Shown here piece after piece: positions 1 to 12,400 of a DNA stretch of 64,000 nt (positions are counted from its first letter, which is position 1; the number at the start of each line of letters is the position of its first letter). Origin of the DNA: Brachionus manjavacas (taxonomy: Eukaryota; Rotifera; Eurotatoria; Ploima; Brachionidae). The stretch is from assembly GCA_019054805.1 (NCBI GenBank), contig JAHQIY010000008.1, positions 2,837,501-2,901,500 of the forward strand, given 5' to 3'. The notes under the pieces are model-generated. The model was not told where the DNA came from, made no database searches, and saw only the letters and a program-made list of their open reading frames with translations. The translations under genes and the position numbers were made by a program.

Positions 1-344
1 GATGTTCTTATGAATTTTTTAATTATATCGATTAATAAAAGTTTTTATATATGATATGAATCTATTAAGTCATTCCCTATTTTTGGATATGACTTTTCAT
101 TTTGCCGAAAATAGCACTTATTCTGTCCTCTTAAATTTAAAAAGGACAAAGATTAGGAATATGGTTAGGCATTTTTGTATCAAAAGCAATTTAAATTGAG
201 TCAGAATTACATTTAATCATAAAAAGGTTTTAATAAAACTTTTAACTGTCTAAAATCAAGGACTAAATGGAAAATTTATATGCTATTTGTCCTATTCTAT
301 TACTATTCAAACCCTAACAAACAAATAAAAATTAATTTTTTCTT

Positions 345-457
345 AATTTTTTCACAATTATTTATTTTATTTATTTGTTTTCTGTACCGAGCAAAAGCTC
401 CTTCAGATTAAAAAAAAAAAAAAATCAAAATAAAATAAAGTTAAATAAGATAGAATA
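345..457 (-). mobile_element. LINE 3' tail relic inside the junction repeat
   Basis: On the minus strand it reads T-rich 3' UTR, then CTGAAGGAGC, a short loop, GCTCGGTACAG and an A/T tail of the AAATA type. The same end stands at the 3' terminus of the LINE at 11012-16226 and of the decayed LINE at 39780-41427. Copies recur in the junction repeats at about 10905-11011, 16810-16923 and 27275-27388. Confidence 0.7.
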
Positions 458-682
458 GAAATTGAAAAAAATAAAATGTAATAAAATGGTTTAAAATAGA
501 GGAAAATTAATGAAATAGAACTAGAGAGTTAAAAGATACATTTTTTAGAAAAATTTGATTGTTCAGGGAAAAAAGAAGAAATTGCAAGGTAGCAATTACA
601 CTTAATCACAATATTGTAAAAAATATTTTATATGTTAAAAATTCACACTATTGTCTAAGTTATTATGATAGTTTTTTTAAAG

Positions 683-1217
683 GGTGCGGTCCATCATTGA
701 TTTGGATAGCCTTTTCGGTTGTTATTTTAATTGCTGCCGTTGTCGGGGGCTTTTTTTTCAACAAACATTTTACCGAGAAATCGACTATTCTAAAAATGAA
801 AATCAAATTTTGAATCAAAAATTAACATCTGAGCAGACTGAAAATGATAAATTAAAAAAGAAATTCTCAGAAATGAAGATCGAAAAAGAGGATTTGAGCG
901 AAAAACTGTCAAAAATTAAGACCGAAAATGAGGAATTGAACGAAAAATTGTCAGAAATGAAGATCGAAAAAGAGGATTTGAGCGAAAAACTGTCAGAAAT
1001 GAAGATCGAAAAAGAGGATTTGAGCGAAAAACTGTCAAAAATTAAGACCGAAAATGAGGAATTGAACGAAAAATTGTCAGAAATGAAGATCGAAATAGAG
1101 GAATTAAGCGAAAAACTGTCAGAAATGAAGACCGAAAACGAAAAGCTTTACCAAAAAATATCTTTTTTGGACATGGAAAATGATAACATTTTAAATCATA
1201 TTATTAGTAAAAATTAA
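683..1217 (+). pseudogene. Exon 3 of coiled-coil membrane protein, unit 1 copy (frameshifted)
   Basis: This is the last exon of the gene described at 19518-28148; its first two exons would lie left of the window. It encodes the transmembrane segment and seven 14-residue repeats. One A is missing from the A-run near 795 compared with the other two copies, so the frame breaks right after the membrane segment and the coiled coil continues in another frame. Either the copy is broken or the missing base is a homopolymer sequencing error. The acceptor is the AAAG ending at 682. Confidence 0.65.
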
Positions 1218-1862
1218 AACTTCTGAATAAAATTTATCTTATAACTAAAATTTGAATATTTAGAAAAGACAATCTTTTAATAAAAATTTTATTGGAATTT
1301 CAAAATCAAAATTTTTTAATTTAATCACTTTTATTTAAATTTAATCCAAATCTCTCTCCGAGCTGATTTATCTCCTCAATTTATAACCTAAAATGTACTT
1401 GTTTAGCTTGGTTTTACGACAAAAGAGGTGTGAGCTAATGATTGGTAAATAAATATAAATTACTTGGTTTGGATTAATTGTATTTTCAATACATTATTGA
1501 AATTTTAAATTTCATAAGATTAGGAAAAATCTGTTGAAATGGTTAATCAAATTATTAGGTTAATCAAATGGTTAATCAAATGATAATTTGATAATTCAAC
1601 TTATCAAATTATCATTTTAACCCTAATAATTTGTTTTATATGTTGTGGATTTTACAGAAAATTGCAGAATTTCTGCAGAGCTAGAATAAATGTGTACAAT
1701 TGTTTTGTTTTTAAAACCATTTTTATACAATAAGAACCGAATATTGGGTCAAATTTGACCTAATTTTGTTAATAAACTTCGAAGCTCACCCTAAATTATT
1801 TTCGGAACACGATTAAATTTGTCTCTTTTTTTAATCCCTAAAAATTAACTTATCTTATACAT

Positions 1863-2322
1863 TAGCCCTACGCCACGTGGCTTTTACGTAATATTACGTC
1901 AAATTACGTGAATTTACGTAATCACTGTATTTAATAAATTTTTTTTAGTGATTTGACATTTTTATTTGGCTCCGTTATACGAGATACCTTTTTTTATACT
2001 GGTAAAAAAAGCCATTTAACGAAAATTTACTTAAAATGAATTTTTTGAAAATTTTAGTTAGAAAAGTGAGAATATTCAAATTTTCATAAAAATCGTCTAA
2101 AATTTTGAATTTTCTACTATTTTTTGGCCGTTTTTCATTTTACTGTATCTTTGGTAATTTTACTTAAGATTAAGTATATTTACGCTAATAAACGTTAATT
2201 AAAGTTATTTTACTATTTTATCTTTACGTAAGTTTTCGTAAACTTACTTTTTTTTTCGTCAAATTACGTAAATTCACCTATTTTGGCGTAAATTTACATA
2301 AAATCCACGTGGCGTAGCGCTA
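1863..2322. mobile_element. MITE with CACGTGG terminal inverted repeats (unit 1)
   Basis: The ends are imperfect inverted repeats of about 26 bp. The left reads TAGCCCTACGCCACGTGG and the right, on the complement, TAGCGCTACGCCACGTGG. The outermost TA on each side fits a TA target duplication of the Tc1/mariner type. The 460-bp interior is rich in ACGTAA words and has no reading frame, so it is a non-autonomous element. An identical copy sits at 18247-18706 in unit 3. Confidence 0.75.
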
Positions 2323-2825
2323 CTGTATTTACAAACATAAAAAATCGGATGAAATGCGATAAAAAAACTTTCTGATCAATATTTTATCAGCACAGATACA
2401 ATCAATAAAAATTAGTTTTACTAATAATGAATAAATTATCCATTTAGAAAAGGTCTTCAAAAATATCATTATTTTTGCGTGGAACAATGAAGCCTTAATG
2501 AGCTTTTATAGTCAACTATTATGTATATGTATTGAAAATTGTAAGTGCGCGAACTTAAAAAATTTTCTAGATGAGAATTTTCAAAATTCTCTTACATATT
2601 CTTTCCAAAAAAACATTGCAATCAAGAAAATTTAAATTTGCACAATAAACTCAACTTCAATTAATTTTTAATTTAAATTACTAATTTATTCTTTTACAAA
2701 AAAGAATAACGCCTCTTTACTCCCATACATAGCTTTCTATTCAGTATTTTATATGTTTAAGTTGAACAGCAAACTCTTGTTTTGCCTTGGATTCATTTTT
2801 ACACTCAATTAATTAGAAAAATTAA

Positions 2826-3319
2826 TTTTTATTTAAGCTCAATAATTTTTTAGCATTTTTTAGAATAAAAATAATAACAGACTTTAAAAATTAGTATTTA
2901 GAACAATTTTTTTTATATATAAAGCTTCGACTAAGCTGCAATTAAATTTTTTTTATTTTCTCATAAAACTAAGATAAAACATATGCACTTTAATTCTTTA
3001 GTTAAGATAAAAAAAATTTAAACCACAATTCTTAATATTGAACTCTTAGAGAACTAAAATTTGGATTTAAATTTATAAAAAAATTGCTAATAGTTATTTT
3101 AAAAGAATTTGAATTTATTTGTTGTTATAAGCGATGAATGATAAACAAAACAGGCAGAATGATAATTATCAAGGTAAGACAACTTTAAACCTTGGCTTCT
3201 ATTTATTTTTATTTAAGCTTAACAATTTTTAAGCATTTTTAAGAATAAAAATGATAGCAGTCTTTAAAAATTAGTATTTAGAACATTTTTTTTATAAATA
3301 AAGCTTCGAATAAGCTGTA
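2826..3319. repeat. Pair of ~115-bp direct repeats around exon 1
   Basis: Segments 2826-2940 and 3206-3319 are about 85-90% identical. Both run from TTTTTATTTAAGC through TTAGTATTTAGAACA to AAGCTTCGA and TAAGCTG. Exon 1 of the coiled-coil gene lies between them. The second repeat directly abuts the poly(T) end of a LINE fragment. The arrangement is repeated in unit 3 around 19207-19700. Confidence 0.7.
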
Positions 3320-3440
3320 AAATCGATTTTTTTTTTTTTTTTTTATTTACATTTGAGCTAAGACCGCTCTCCGGCCCCGTCGCATTACGCTGTAAAATAA
3401 AGCGTATTGCAATTTTACTAATAAAATACAAAATATTTCG

Positions 3441-3471
<31 letters not shown>

Positions 3472-6400
3472 CTTAAAAGAAAATAATAGATGTTAATTTA
3501 TGGGTTCAATTTTGGGCTTCCGTGTTGAATTTGATTAGCTCGTAGAGCTTTTTTGGTATCACGCTACGGTTCTTCAGGTCAAAAATTTTATTAATTTTGG
3601 ATACTATTTCATTATGTTTATATATTGATCTGATCTCTGTTTTTATCATGTATTTGTTTAAGTGACAAAATTAGATCAGGTCCGAGCATTGAGTTCCTGT
3701 GATTTGTTGGTAATAGTCTCGCATATCTATTATTTCTCTAGTTAAGTCTTTTGATATGTTCAAGTCGTGCACGTTTTCTAGTATACTCTTCGTGTACTTG
3801 TTCATACTTAGTCTAATGAAGAAGTCGCACTTGACAGATTCTAGTCGCCAGTTAGTTGATTCGATCTTGAGCGATAATGCGAGATTTTTTGTCCTACAGC
3901 GGGTTGGTATCCCAATTATCATCTTAAGTAAGTTGCCTTCTGTCCTTTTGAGATTGTTTTTTTCAGTCTTATTTAGGTACAGGTTTTCAACACCGTAGAA
4001 GAGTATAGGTCTGATATGAGCATTGTAAAGGTGTCCTTTTGTTTTCCTTTTGTCCTTTTGTAAAATCGATTTATCGACTGAATTATTACCAGAGATGTAA
4101 GACCCATTCTTTAAAGTCTGCTCTCGTACTCCATGTCTTTCAAAGCAGTGGGAACTCTAGTTACTCTTCTCTGGGCTTTTCAAGAGTGTCCATATCTCTT
4201 CTAAGATACGGGTTCCAAGCGAACACTGAAAGGAAGGGCGCTTATCACTATTAAATGACTCCACAATTTTTTGAAATAAAAAGAAAAGATTATCTGATGT
4301 TCACCCGCGTTTCCTAAATCCAGATTGCTTCCAGATAAGAAGTGAATTCTGTTTCAAAAATTCTATAATCTTGAATAGGCCGCTTCATTTTTCAATCATT
4401 TTAAAGCCATAATTAATTCATTTGAGCAAATTGGATAACTAAAACTATACAGATTATAACTTTTAAAGTATCAGAGTTAGAATTAGTTATGAAATCAAAA
4501 TTAGGACTATTTGTTTTTAATTCCTCATCACTTGAAATCAAATTTTATCTTTTTTTTGATCTAAGAACCTTACGAGTTTTCCATTGAATTTGTGCTCCCT
4601 TTTTTGAGTTCCAAAATAAATAAAAAATGCGACAAAAATGGTATAATTTAAAAGTTTTTTTATTCACTTTGGTCTTCTTTAATTATTTTTAGAAGAAGTT
4701 ACTTCCATTTTGACCAAATTGGAACAAAAAATATAAAAAATCTTTTAAAATCTAACATAAAATTTTTTCTTAAATATGTGTTTCTAAGAGAAATTTTACA
4801 TTTATTTCATCTTATTCTCTTACACACTTTTGAATAAAAAATATTTCCTTTAAGCTTTTTGTGTCTTTTTAAAATATAGTTTTATTTGTTTTATTATCTA
4901 ATGGATTTAAGATTTCGAGGAATTTGCTTTACAACGCACATCTACGCATTTAACTAAAGACTTTCTGTTTTTATAGGATTTGTCTCTCTAAGAAATTAGC
5001 TGAATTATTGACTCTAAAAGACATAAATTAACTATCTAATTAAGAAGTTTTTTCACCTTAATAATTCGTGTTTCAAAATTATTTTCAAAAATTTTGTTAA
5101 AATTCCTGCAGTATAATTCTGTTCATTTTCGTTTTCCTTATTCATTTTTTTTAAAGACAATAATTTTCAATTTTAACTAGAATTCAATATTTATGAATTA
5201 AATGATATTGTTTAAAATTCAAAAGTGTTTTAAATCAAGCATGAAGGTTTATTATAAAAAAGATCTAGAACTTAAAAAAAGCATCAAGATTATCTAAATA
5301 ATATTCAATTTATCCATTTGAGGAACTTTTTATTATCATAAGAATAAAACCTTGGTGTTAAGTAAATGAAACTCATTCATTTGAGACATTCAAAAATAGT
5401 TGACTTTAGCCTAAAGGCATTTTTTTATTAAATGTTTATGATCAATATTGTCCACTATATAAATTGATAGTATCCACTAAATAAAATTTAGTTGCTTAAC
5501 AAATTCGAATAGAAATATTAATTAGTATTAGCTTTTATATAGTTTAAATAATGGAATTAAATAAAAATCAGGAAAAAAAAGAGTTAAAATGGTATTCTTT
5601 GTAAATTTTTCCCAGTTAATAGTTTATTTTTCCTTATTTTTTGGAATAAAATAAAAATAAATTATTCAGCATATTTTTACATACAAATAACTAATATTAT
5701 ATACAAATATTATATTTTTTTACACTATTCTAATTTAAAATAACTCATTATGATGATTACTCCTTCTTAAATAAAAATGACTCTAAATTAGTATTTTTCA
5801 CATATAATATTTTAGACTTCTCAATCTGATGAAGTTTTTAATCAATGTAATAAATCAATAATGCCTATACATTTTTATATTCACTAAAAAAATAACTAAT
5901 ACAACGTTAGTTGACAGTACTCTCCTATCTCTTTTTCTATTTTAAGCTGTCTACTTCAAACTTAATAGTTAAGATGCGTTTAGAAATATACAGTTTATCG
6001 AAAATAGCACAAGATTGAGAATTTTTATAAAAATTTTGTGCATTAATAATTGACATGTCACTAACTCAAAACCCTAAATTAATTCTTTATTATTTATTAT
6101 TTTTTTTCTAAAATTTATACTTAATAGTGTCTTTTTCCCATCTTCTGGATGAAGTCAAACCAATTTTGATCCCAAACTTTTTAGCTCAAATGTAATGTAA
6201 AGTAAGGAATGCTTTTATGTGAAGCAGGCATGACTTTTTCTCTAATTTTATCATTTAGACTATCTATTAAGAGTAAACTTTTAGTGATATTAATTATATG
6301 AGCATTTAAAATATCTCCAAATAATTGCCAGTCCTCAACTCTATTTCTTATAATAAAACTTTTAGCTTTTGATTTTTTTTTGATGGTCCATAAAATTAGA

Positions 6401-9400
6401 TTCATCGATTGGGAAATGGTCACTAGTCATATTTTAACTTTTTAGGACATTAAAATCGGAAATTTTGTCAATAAATGAGGAAAAAACTAAAAAAAAGCTC
6501 GAGAATTTCAAAATAGTTCTTTTTAAAAATATTAAAGAAAGGGCGCTTATCATTAATTACTGAAAAGTCTAACTCATTGATTATCCTTTCCAAAATCTTA
6601 CCGTTTTCATATCAGTGATTTTTTTCTTTAAAAATGTCTAACTATACCCACTGGGTATACTTGAATTTTTCCTTGTTTTAATAAAAATTAAAAATAATCT
6701 TCACCACTTATTTTGGTTATTGATAAAACACGGATCATCTGTTTTTTACTAAGACACGGACCACCCCTTAAAGCACCAAGGAATAATAAGATAAACTCCG
6801 TTCAAGTGTTTTCTATGACAAAATTTTATTTTTCCGGTGGTCTGTGCAGCAAAAAGTCCTACAGCTTAGGTCTCAATTTCGCGTGAAAGAGCGTAAAATT
6901 TTTCCCGAAAAAACATAAGTTTTTTCTGAAATAACTTTAGCTCGGTAAGGAAACAAATAAATGAACAAATAAATCGGAAGAATTCCGTACTTATCCTAGA
7001 AATCTAAAGGAAATGTAGAAAATTTATAATCGAAGGTGATTTGAATGCGAACACTTTAAGTTTAGATTGTTTGAGGGAAAATGAGAATGGATTAATCTTA
7101 TAGAAAATTATCAACAAACTCAAACTCTCAGTAATTAATGATAAAACACCAATATTTAATAGATTTAACACAGAATATTAATAATATTATAAAATTAAGA
7201 TTAAATTTTAAAATGCTTTGTGTAATAAAACTCTCAAGCTGAGAAGTTATTTCATCTGACTCAGTTAAATTTAAAAGAATATTTTTTTTATTATATGACT
7301 AATCAAATTTTTTGAATGCAACATCCTATGGTAAAAAAAAATAATAAATTTTTAATTGAATTTTATTAATAATCCTTAGCTTCAATAAAAATATTTTTCA
7401 TTATAGTTTTTAATTTGAATATCTAACTTTTAGTTAATTTCTAAATATCGATCAAAGAACAATGAAATTATTGCATTTTTAACAGCATTATTGTCATTTA
7501 CGAATGTAAAATTTCTTTGATAATAGCGTAAAACCTTGCAAACTACCCCATGAAGTTCTGGAGTAAAATGATTGAGTAAAAAAGTTAATAAATATTTTTT
7601 ATTTTTTTGTAAATAAATAAAATTTAACTCGGGATAATATCAAAATTCTTTGTTTTCGTTTGTGGGCTTATATAAAAAAAATCGGTAATTTTTGATTGAA
7701 CTTTTAGTATTTTGATTTCTAAAATTAAACAAAAAAATCTTTAAAAATATTGGAAAGTAAATAAGCTTATAAAGCAATTAGTGTATTTAAAATTTTAAAT
7801 AACTTTTTTCATTTTAAAAATCTTGTTTGACCTTATAATTTTTCAAAAATTCTAACATGTTTGATTTGGAAAGTGAATCCGATGATAGTTTTATTCAAAA
7901 AATATATACTTAAGCAATTGCTATTATTTTAAAAGATAAAGTTGTTTATATTTTTACAATACATGTCACAGTCAATTTGGAAAATGACTTGGAAAATGAT
8001 AAAATTTTCCTTTTTTCTTTGACCAGGCATTTTAAAAATTCAAAAAAAAAAAAACAAAGTAACTAATTTTTAATGTTCTTACCAAAAGTTAATTAACAAA
8101 GTTTAAATTTTTTCGCCGTAAAAATTTTTTTCATTTAAAAAAAAAATTGTTAAAATTTAAATTTTACAAAAATTAAACTATTTTATCTAATTTTCATTTT
8201 TTCATTTCGAGCCAAACTTAAATTCAGCTTTTCGAAAAAAGCATCTCATAGTGCACAATCCACAGCAAAAAAAACTTTAGAAATCCATAATTATGCCCAA
8301 AAGATGACACTCGAACAGCCTTATGTCAATAAACAATTTATTTTCTCTGTAATTTTATCATTTGCCAAGTCATTTTACAAAATTACACATTTTAAAAATT
8401 GACAGTGACATATTTAAAAGTATTTTTAATCTGAATAAATTTATTTTATACAATAAAATTTATTTAAAAAAAATTTTAATTTAAAATTTCATTTTAATTT
8501 AAATTTGATTAAATGTTATATTAAGTTTGAAAAAACAATCTTCAAATTTACTTCTCTTTCAATGATTCGAAGTATTTTTCAAATTATTTTTAAAGACTCG
8601 ACGTTTAATTCTCAAAGATTTCTAAAAAATAATTCATATTTGTTAGAATTAGCTATAGTAAAATAATTTCAATTATATTTACGGAAATAAAAATTGTTTT
8701 TTAGATCACGGCCAAAGCTTTAATCCAAATTACCAGTATCAACAGGACGATGACTGCCTTCCCGACGATTGTAGATCATATTGTAAGTAAATGTTTATAA
8801 ATTCTTATGAACTTCTTTAATAAATTCTCATTGATTCAATATTCGCCCCATTAGGAGCATTTCTGTTATATAAATTTTTTTGGAAAAGTTTTTTGAAAAA
8901 TTTTTGGCGCCGCTGAACTCGTTTCTCACTAGGCTCCCATAATAATGAAAGTCTATGAATTCCATATTTTGGATTAATAATCGCATGCTCAAGTCATATT
9001 AGTTGTCTTCTGATTAGTTTGGTCGGCCGTTTTTATTGTTACAAAATGAAGAATCTAACAGAAAATTTAATTAGTGATATTTTCACACAAAATAAAATAG
9101 TTTATTTATAAACAAAAAAATTGAACATTATTTTTTAAGTATTTTATTATTTGCTTTTATCTAATCATAGGTAACCTATTATTCTTAAATTTAATTTTTC
9201 TTCTTTTGATTAATTTTTTATAAACAGGCAATAAAAAAGATTTTTAAGTATTTTCAATTAAAAATATAAAATCCGGAATTCGAGCAAAAAAAAATTTAAA
9301 GTCCGAACTTGAATTTGTGTCTTTTGCACAACGCTGATTTGAAGAAATAAATAATTAAATTTAACATTGAATTTTTCTTTGATAATGTGCTTCTTAAGTA

Positions 9401-12400
9401 TAATTTAAAATCAAAAATTACTTCCTTTTAATGATAACTTTTGAGCTTGGAAATTTAAATTTGATCATAAACTTAAATTTTCCACAAATAAATAAACAAT
9501 TTTTTAAAATGATGTTACATAATTTCGGAAAAATTGATCTTTTATTCGATTCAATTTTAGATTATATTTTTATTATTAACTGTATCATTTAAAATTAAAA
9601 AAATTACAAGTAATAGCAATTCGATCAATAATGAAAATAAAATTTTATACTTCCTACAACATTGTATATCATAAAGCTTTTATTAAACTTAAATTAATGT
9701 TTTTTATTTTTCATTGAACTTCATTTCTTTTGAAGAGCAAATTACACAAGTAGTCAAGATCACCTGAACAAAAATTTAGTAGAGGAAGGGTCGAACAAAA
9801 AAATTAATGAAACAATGCAAAGTCTTTAAAGTCAAAATTCTAAATTCTAAAAAAATTTTAGCGACAAGTTCGGAAACTTAATTTTAATTATTAAAATATT
9901 TTAATCTAGATTTTCGGTTAATTTTTAATTCTGAGGTTTATTTAACTTAAAATTTTTTATAATTATTTTTACTTTGTGATTTTATTTTAATAAAGAGGCG
10001 CTCTAGCTCGCTTCAGAAAAACAAATGAGATAAAAAGTTTATACTTTATTACAAAAAAAATTTTTTTCAAGGGAAAAAAATTCATTCTTTTATTTTAAAA
10101 AATCATGATATTAAAATTTACTGTGAAATTTAATTTTATATAAAAAAAATAAGTTTACAAAATATTGTGAAAGAGTGTTTATAGGCCAAGATAAGATTCC
10201 AGTATTAGGCTCTTGGAAGATTACTTACCTGGCTCGATGAAAAGAGGCATTGTCTTGTTGGAAAATGGAAGCCTCATCTTTTCTTAGCATATTTATTGAT
10301 TAAAGAAAGTTTTTTCCTAAAATATCAAAATATCTGTGAGAATTTAGCCTTTCATCAAATATAGAAAAAATTTTTGACCATAATAACTCTTATTGCATCA
10401 AATTCCAATAGAACCAATTTCTTGCATTTGACAATTTCCAGTTACGTTCTATGATATTTGATGGTCAAATAATTATATAAGTCTTAACCAAACAGGCTAA
10501 TTGACAATCATCATTCTAAGTTAAAATATCAAGTCTTCCAGATCCTGGGAGATGTTCTTATGAATTTTTTAATTATATCGATTAATAAAAAATTATTAAT
10601 TTATATATGATATGAATCTATTAAGTCATTCCCTATTTTTGGATATGACTTTTCATTTTGCCGAAAATAGCACTTATTCTGTCCTCTTAAATTTAAAAAG
10701 GACAAAGATTAGGAATATGGTTAGGCATTTTTGTATCAAAAGCAATTTAAATTGAGTCAGAATTACATTTAATCACAAAAAGGTTTTAATAAAACTTTTA
10801 ACTGTTTAAAATCAAGGACTAAATGGAAAATTTATATGCTATTTTGTCCTATTCTATTACTATTCAAACCCAAACAAACAAATAAAAATTAATTTTTTCT
10901 TAATTTTTTCACAATTATTTATTTTATTTATTTGTTTTCTGTACCGAGCAGAAGCTCCTTCAGATTAAAAAAAAAATTTCAAAATAAAATAAAGTTAAAT
11001 AAGATAGAATAGGTTTGGTTCAATCGAACGGCTAGTCGCCTTAACCTTATAGGCCGATTGAACAGGTTTATTTTCCAAAAAAAAATAATAATATAATATT
11101 TATAAAAAGAATTAAAATACCAGAGAAAAAATTTCATAAATATACTTCAAATCAATAACAAAAGTTCTTATAATTTAAATCAAATTTTTTAAATTGATTC
11201 AAAAATTCCAAAAATATTCTATTCACATTGTTATTAATTCTTATAGTATACAAGTTGAAATTGAGTGAAAGGTCCTTTTTAAGAAAATGATTAATCAATT
11301 TAGGGAAAAAGCTCTGGAATGTATCTTCCATTCTGTCGTTAAATTTTCCTTTCGATGCTATCATATATTCAAATTTGTTCCGAAGATTATGCGGCTTTGA
11401 GAGCGAAATATTTTGGTACAAAAACGATCTGAGCTGTTTTGGACTCTCTCTATTGTTCAAAACTTTGTAAATAAATGATGAAAGTCGTTTAATGATTCGA
11501 TGTTGGAAACAGTCTAGATTAAAACTGTTTAGAAGATTGTTCAACGAGTTGTAGTCACTCGAGTTTAGTACCTTGAGTCTAATATTTAAGAGTTTGTACA
11601 GGCAATAATTGTAATAATTGGCAAGTTTTTGAATTGTCTTCTTTGGAAAATATATTACTAACGATAAACAATAGTCAAAGTGTGGCAGAATAAATGTTTT
11701 TAAAAATTGAACTTTGACATTTTTTGACAAGTAAAACAGTCGATCGATTGAATATAATCTTTTGTTGATTGCTTGCTTTATTTCACTAACATGCTTTAAA
11801 AAATTTAATTTCTTGTCCAAATTTATCCCTAGGATTTTAAAATGATCTACAATTTCAATACGGTTATCTTCTACTTGGATAAACTCCGGAATATGAATAT
11901 TTTTTTTGTTCGTAATCACCATGATTTTCGTTTTGGTCCAGTTTATCCCAAGCCTATTTAAACTACACCATTTTAAGAGCTGTTTGATAGAGTTCTTAAA
12001 GTTCTGAACAAGCTCATTAAAACAGTTGCCAATTTTTAGGAGGGTTGTATCATCAGCGAATAATTTTGTAATAAAGCTTTCACAATAAAATACAATATCG
12101 TCGATAAAAATTATAAACAAAAGTGGTCCCAATACACTCCCTTGAGGTACACCCAGCTCTAATTTGTGCGAGCTTGAGAGATGGTCATCTATCCTCACGA
12201 TTTGTCTCCTATTGGAAAAATAGTTTTTTAGCAGGAGAATTGAATTTACATCAAAACCATATCTTTTAAGCTTAATTAGTAGCAACTTCGAGTCGACTGA
12301 GTCAAACGCCTTTTTAAAGTCGATGAATAAAAGTAGACCGATAAGCCTCTTGCTGCGTATTTCGTTCAGCTGTGAGAGAAGTTCATGGAGAGCTGTCTCA

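Larger units (their letters stand above)
1..10550. repeat. Tandem unit 1 (full, ~10.55 kb)
   Basis: This stretch recurs almost base for base at 16462-26929. Differences are mainly homopolymer length changes plus scattered substitutions. It holds, in order: a LINE 3' tail, exon 3 of a coiled-coil membrane protein, a MITE, exon 1, decayed LINE fragments, a second inverted-repeat element, exon 2, and a Tc1/mariner transposase relic. The unit border is set by where the window begins; since the array is tandem, any rotation would serve equally well. Stretches not listed separately (about 4431-7972 and 8783-10228) are AT-rich and show me no gene. Confidence 0.9.

Noticed and set aside
1-10. The window starts exactly at a unit border
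   Set aside because: The border is defined by the first base seen; any rotation of a tandem unit would fit as well.
4039-4254. Plus-strand frame of 71 codons (and its copy at 20422)
   Set aside because: It lies antisense to a recognisable LINE reverse-transcriptase fragment.
6181-6423. 80-codon minus-strand frame inside the tandem unit
   Set aside because: In the unit 3 copy a two-base difference in a T-run breaks it, and it shows no motif or splice context.
6730-6860. Short inverted words (ACACGGACCACC / GGTGGTCTGTG)
   Set aside because: Too short and without clear ends or a target duplication to call a transposon.
8705-8789. Exon 2 read through its donor, giving a 41-residue protein ending CRSYCK
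   Set aside because: Possible, but the strong GTAAGT donor and the phase match to exon 3 make splicing more likely.
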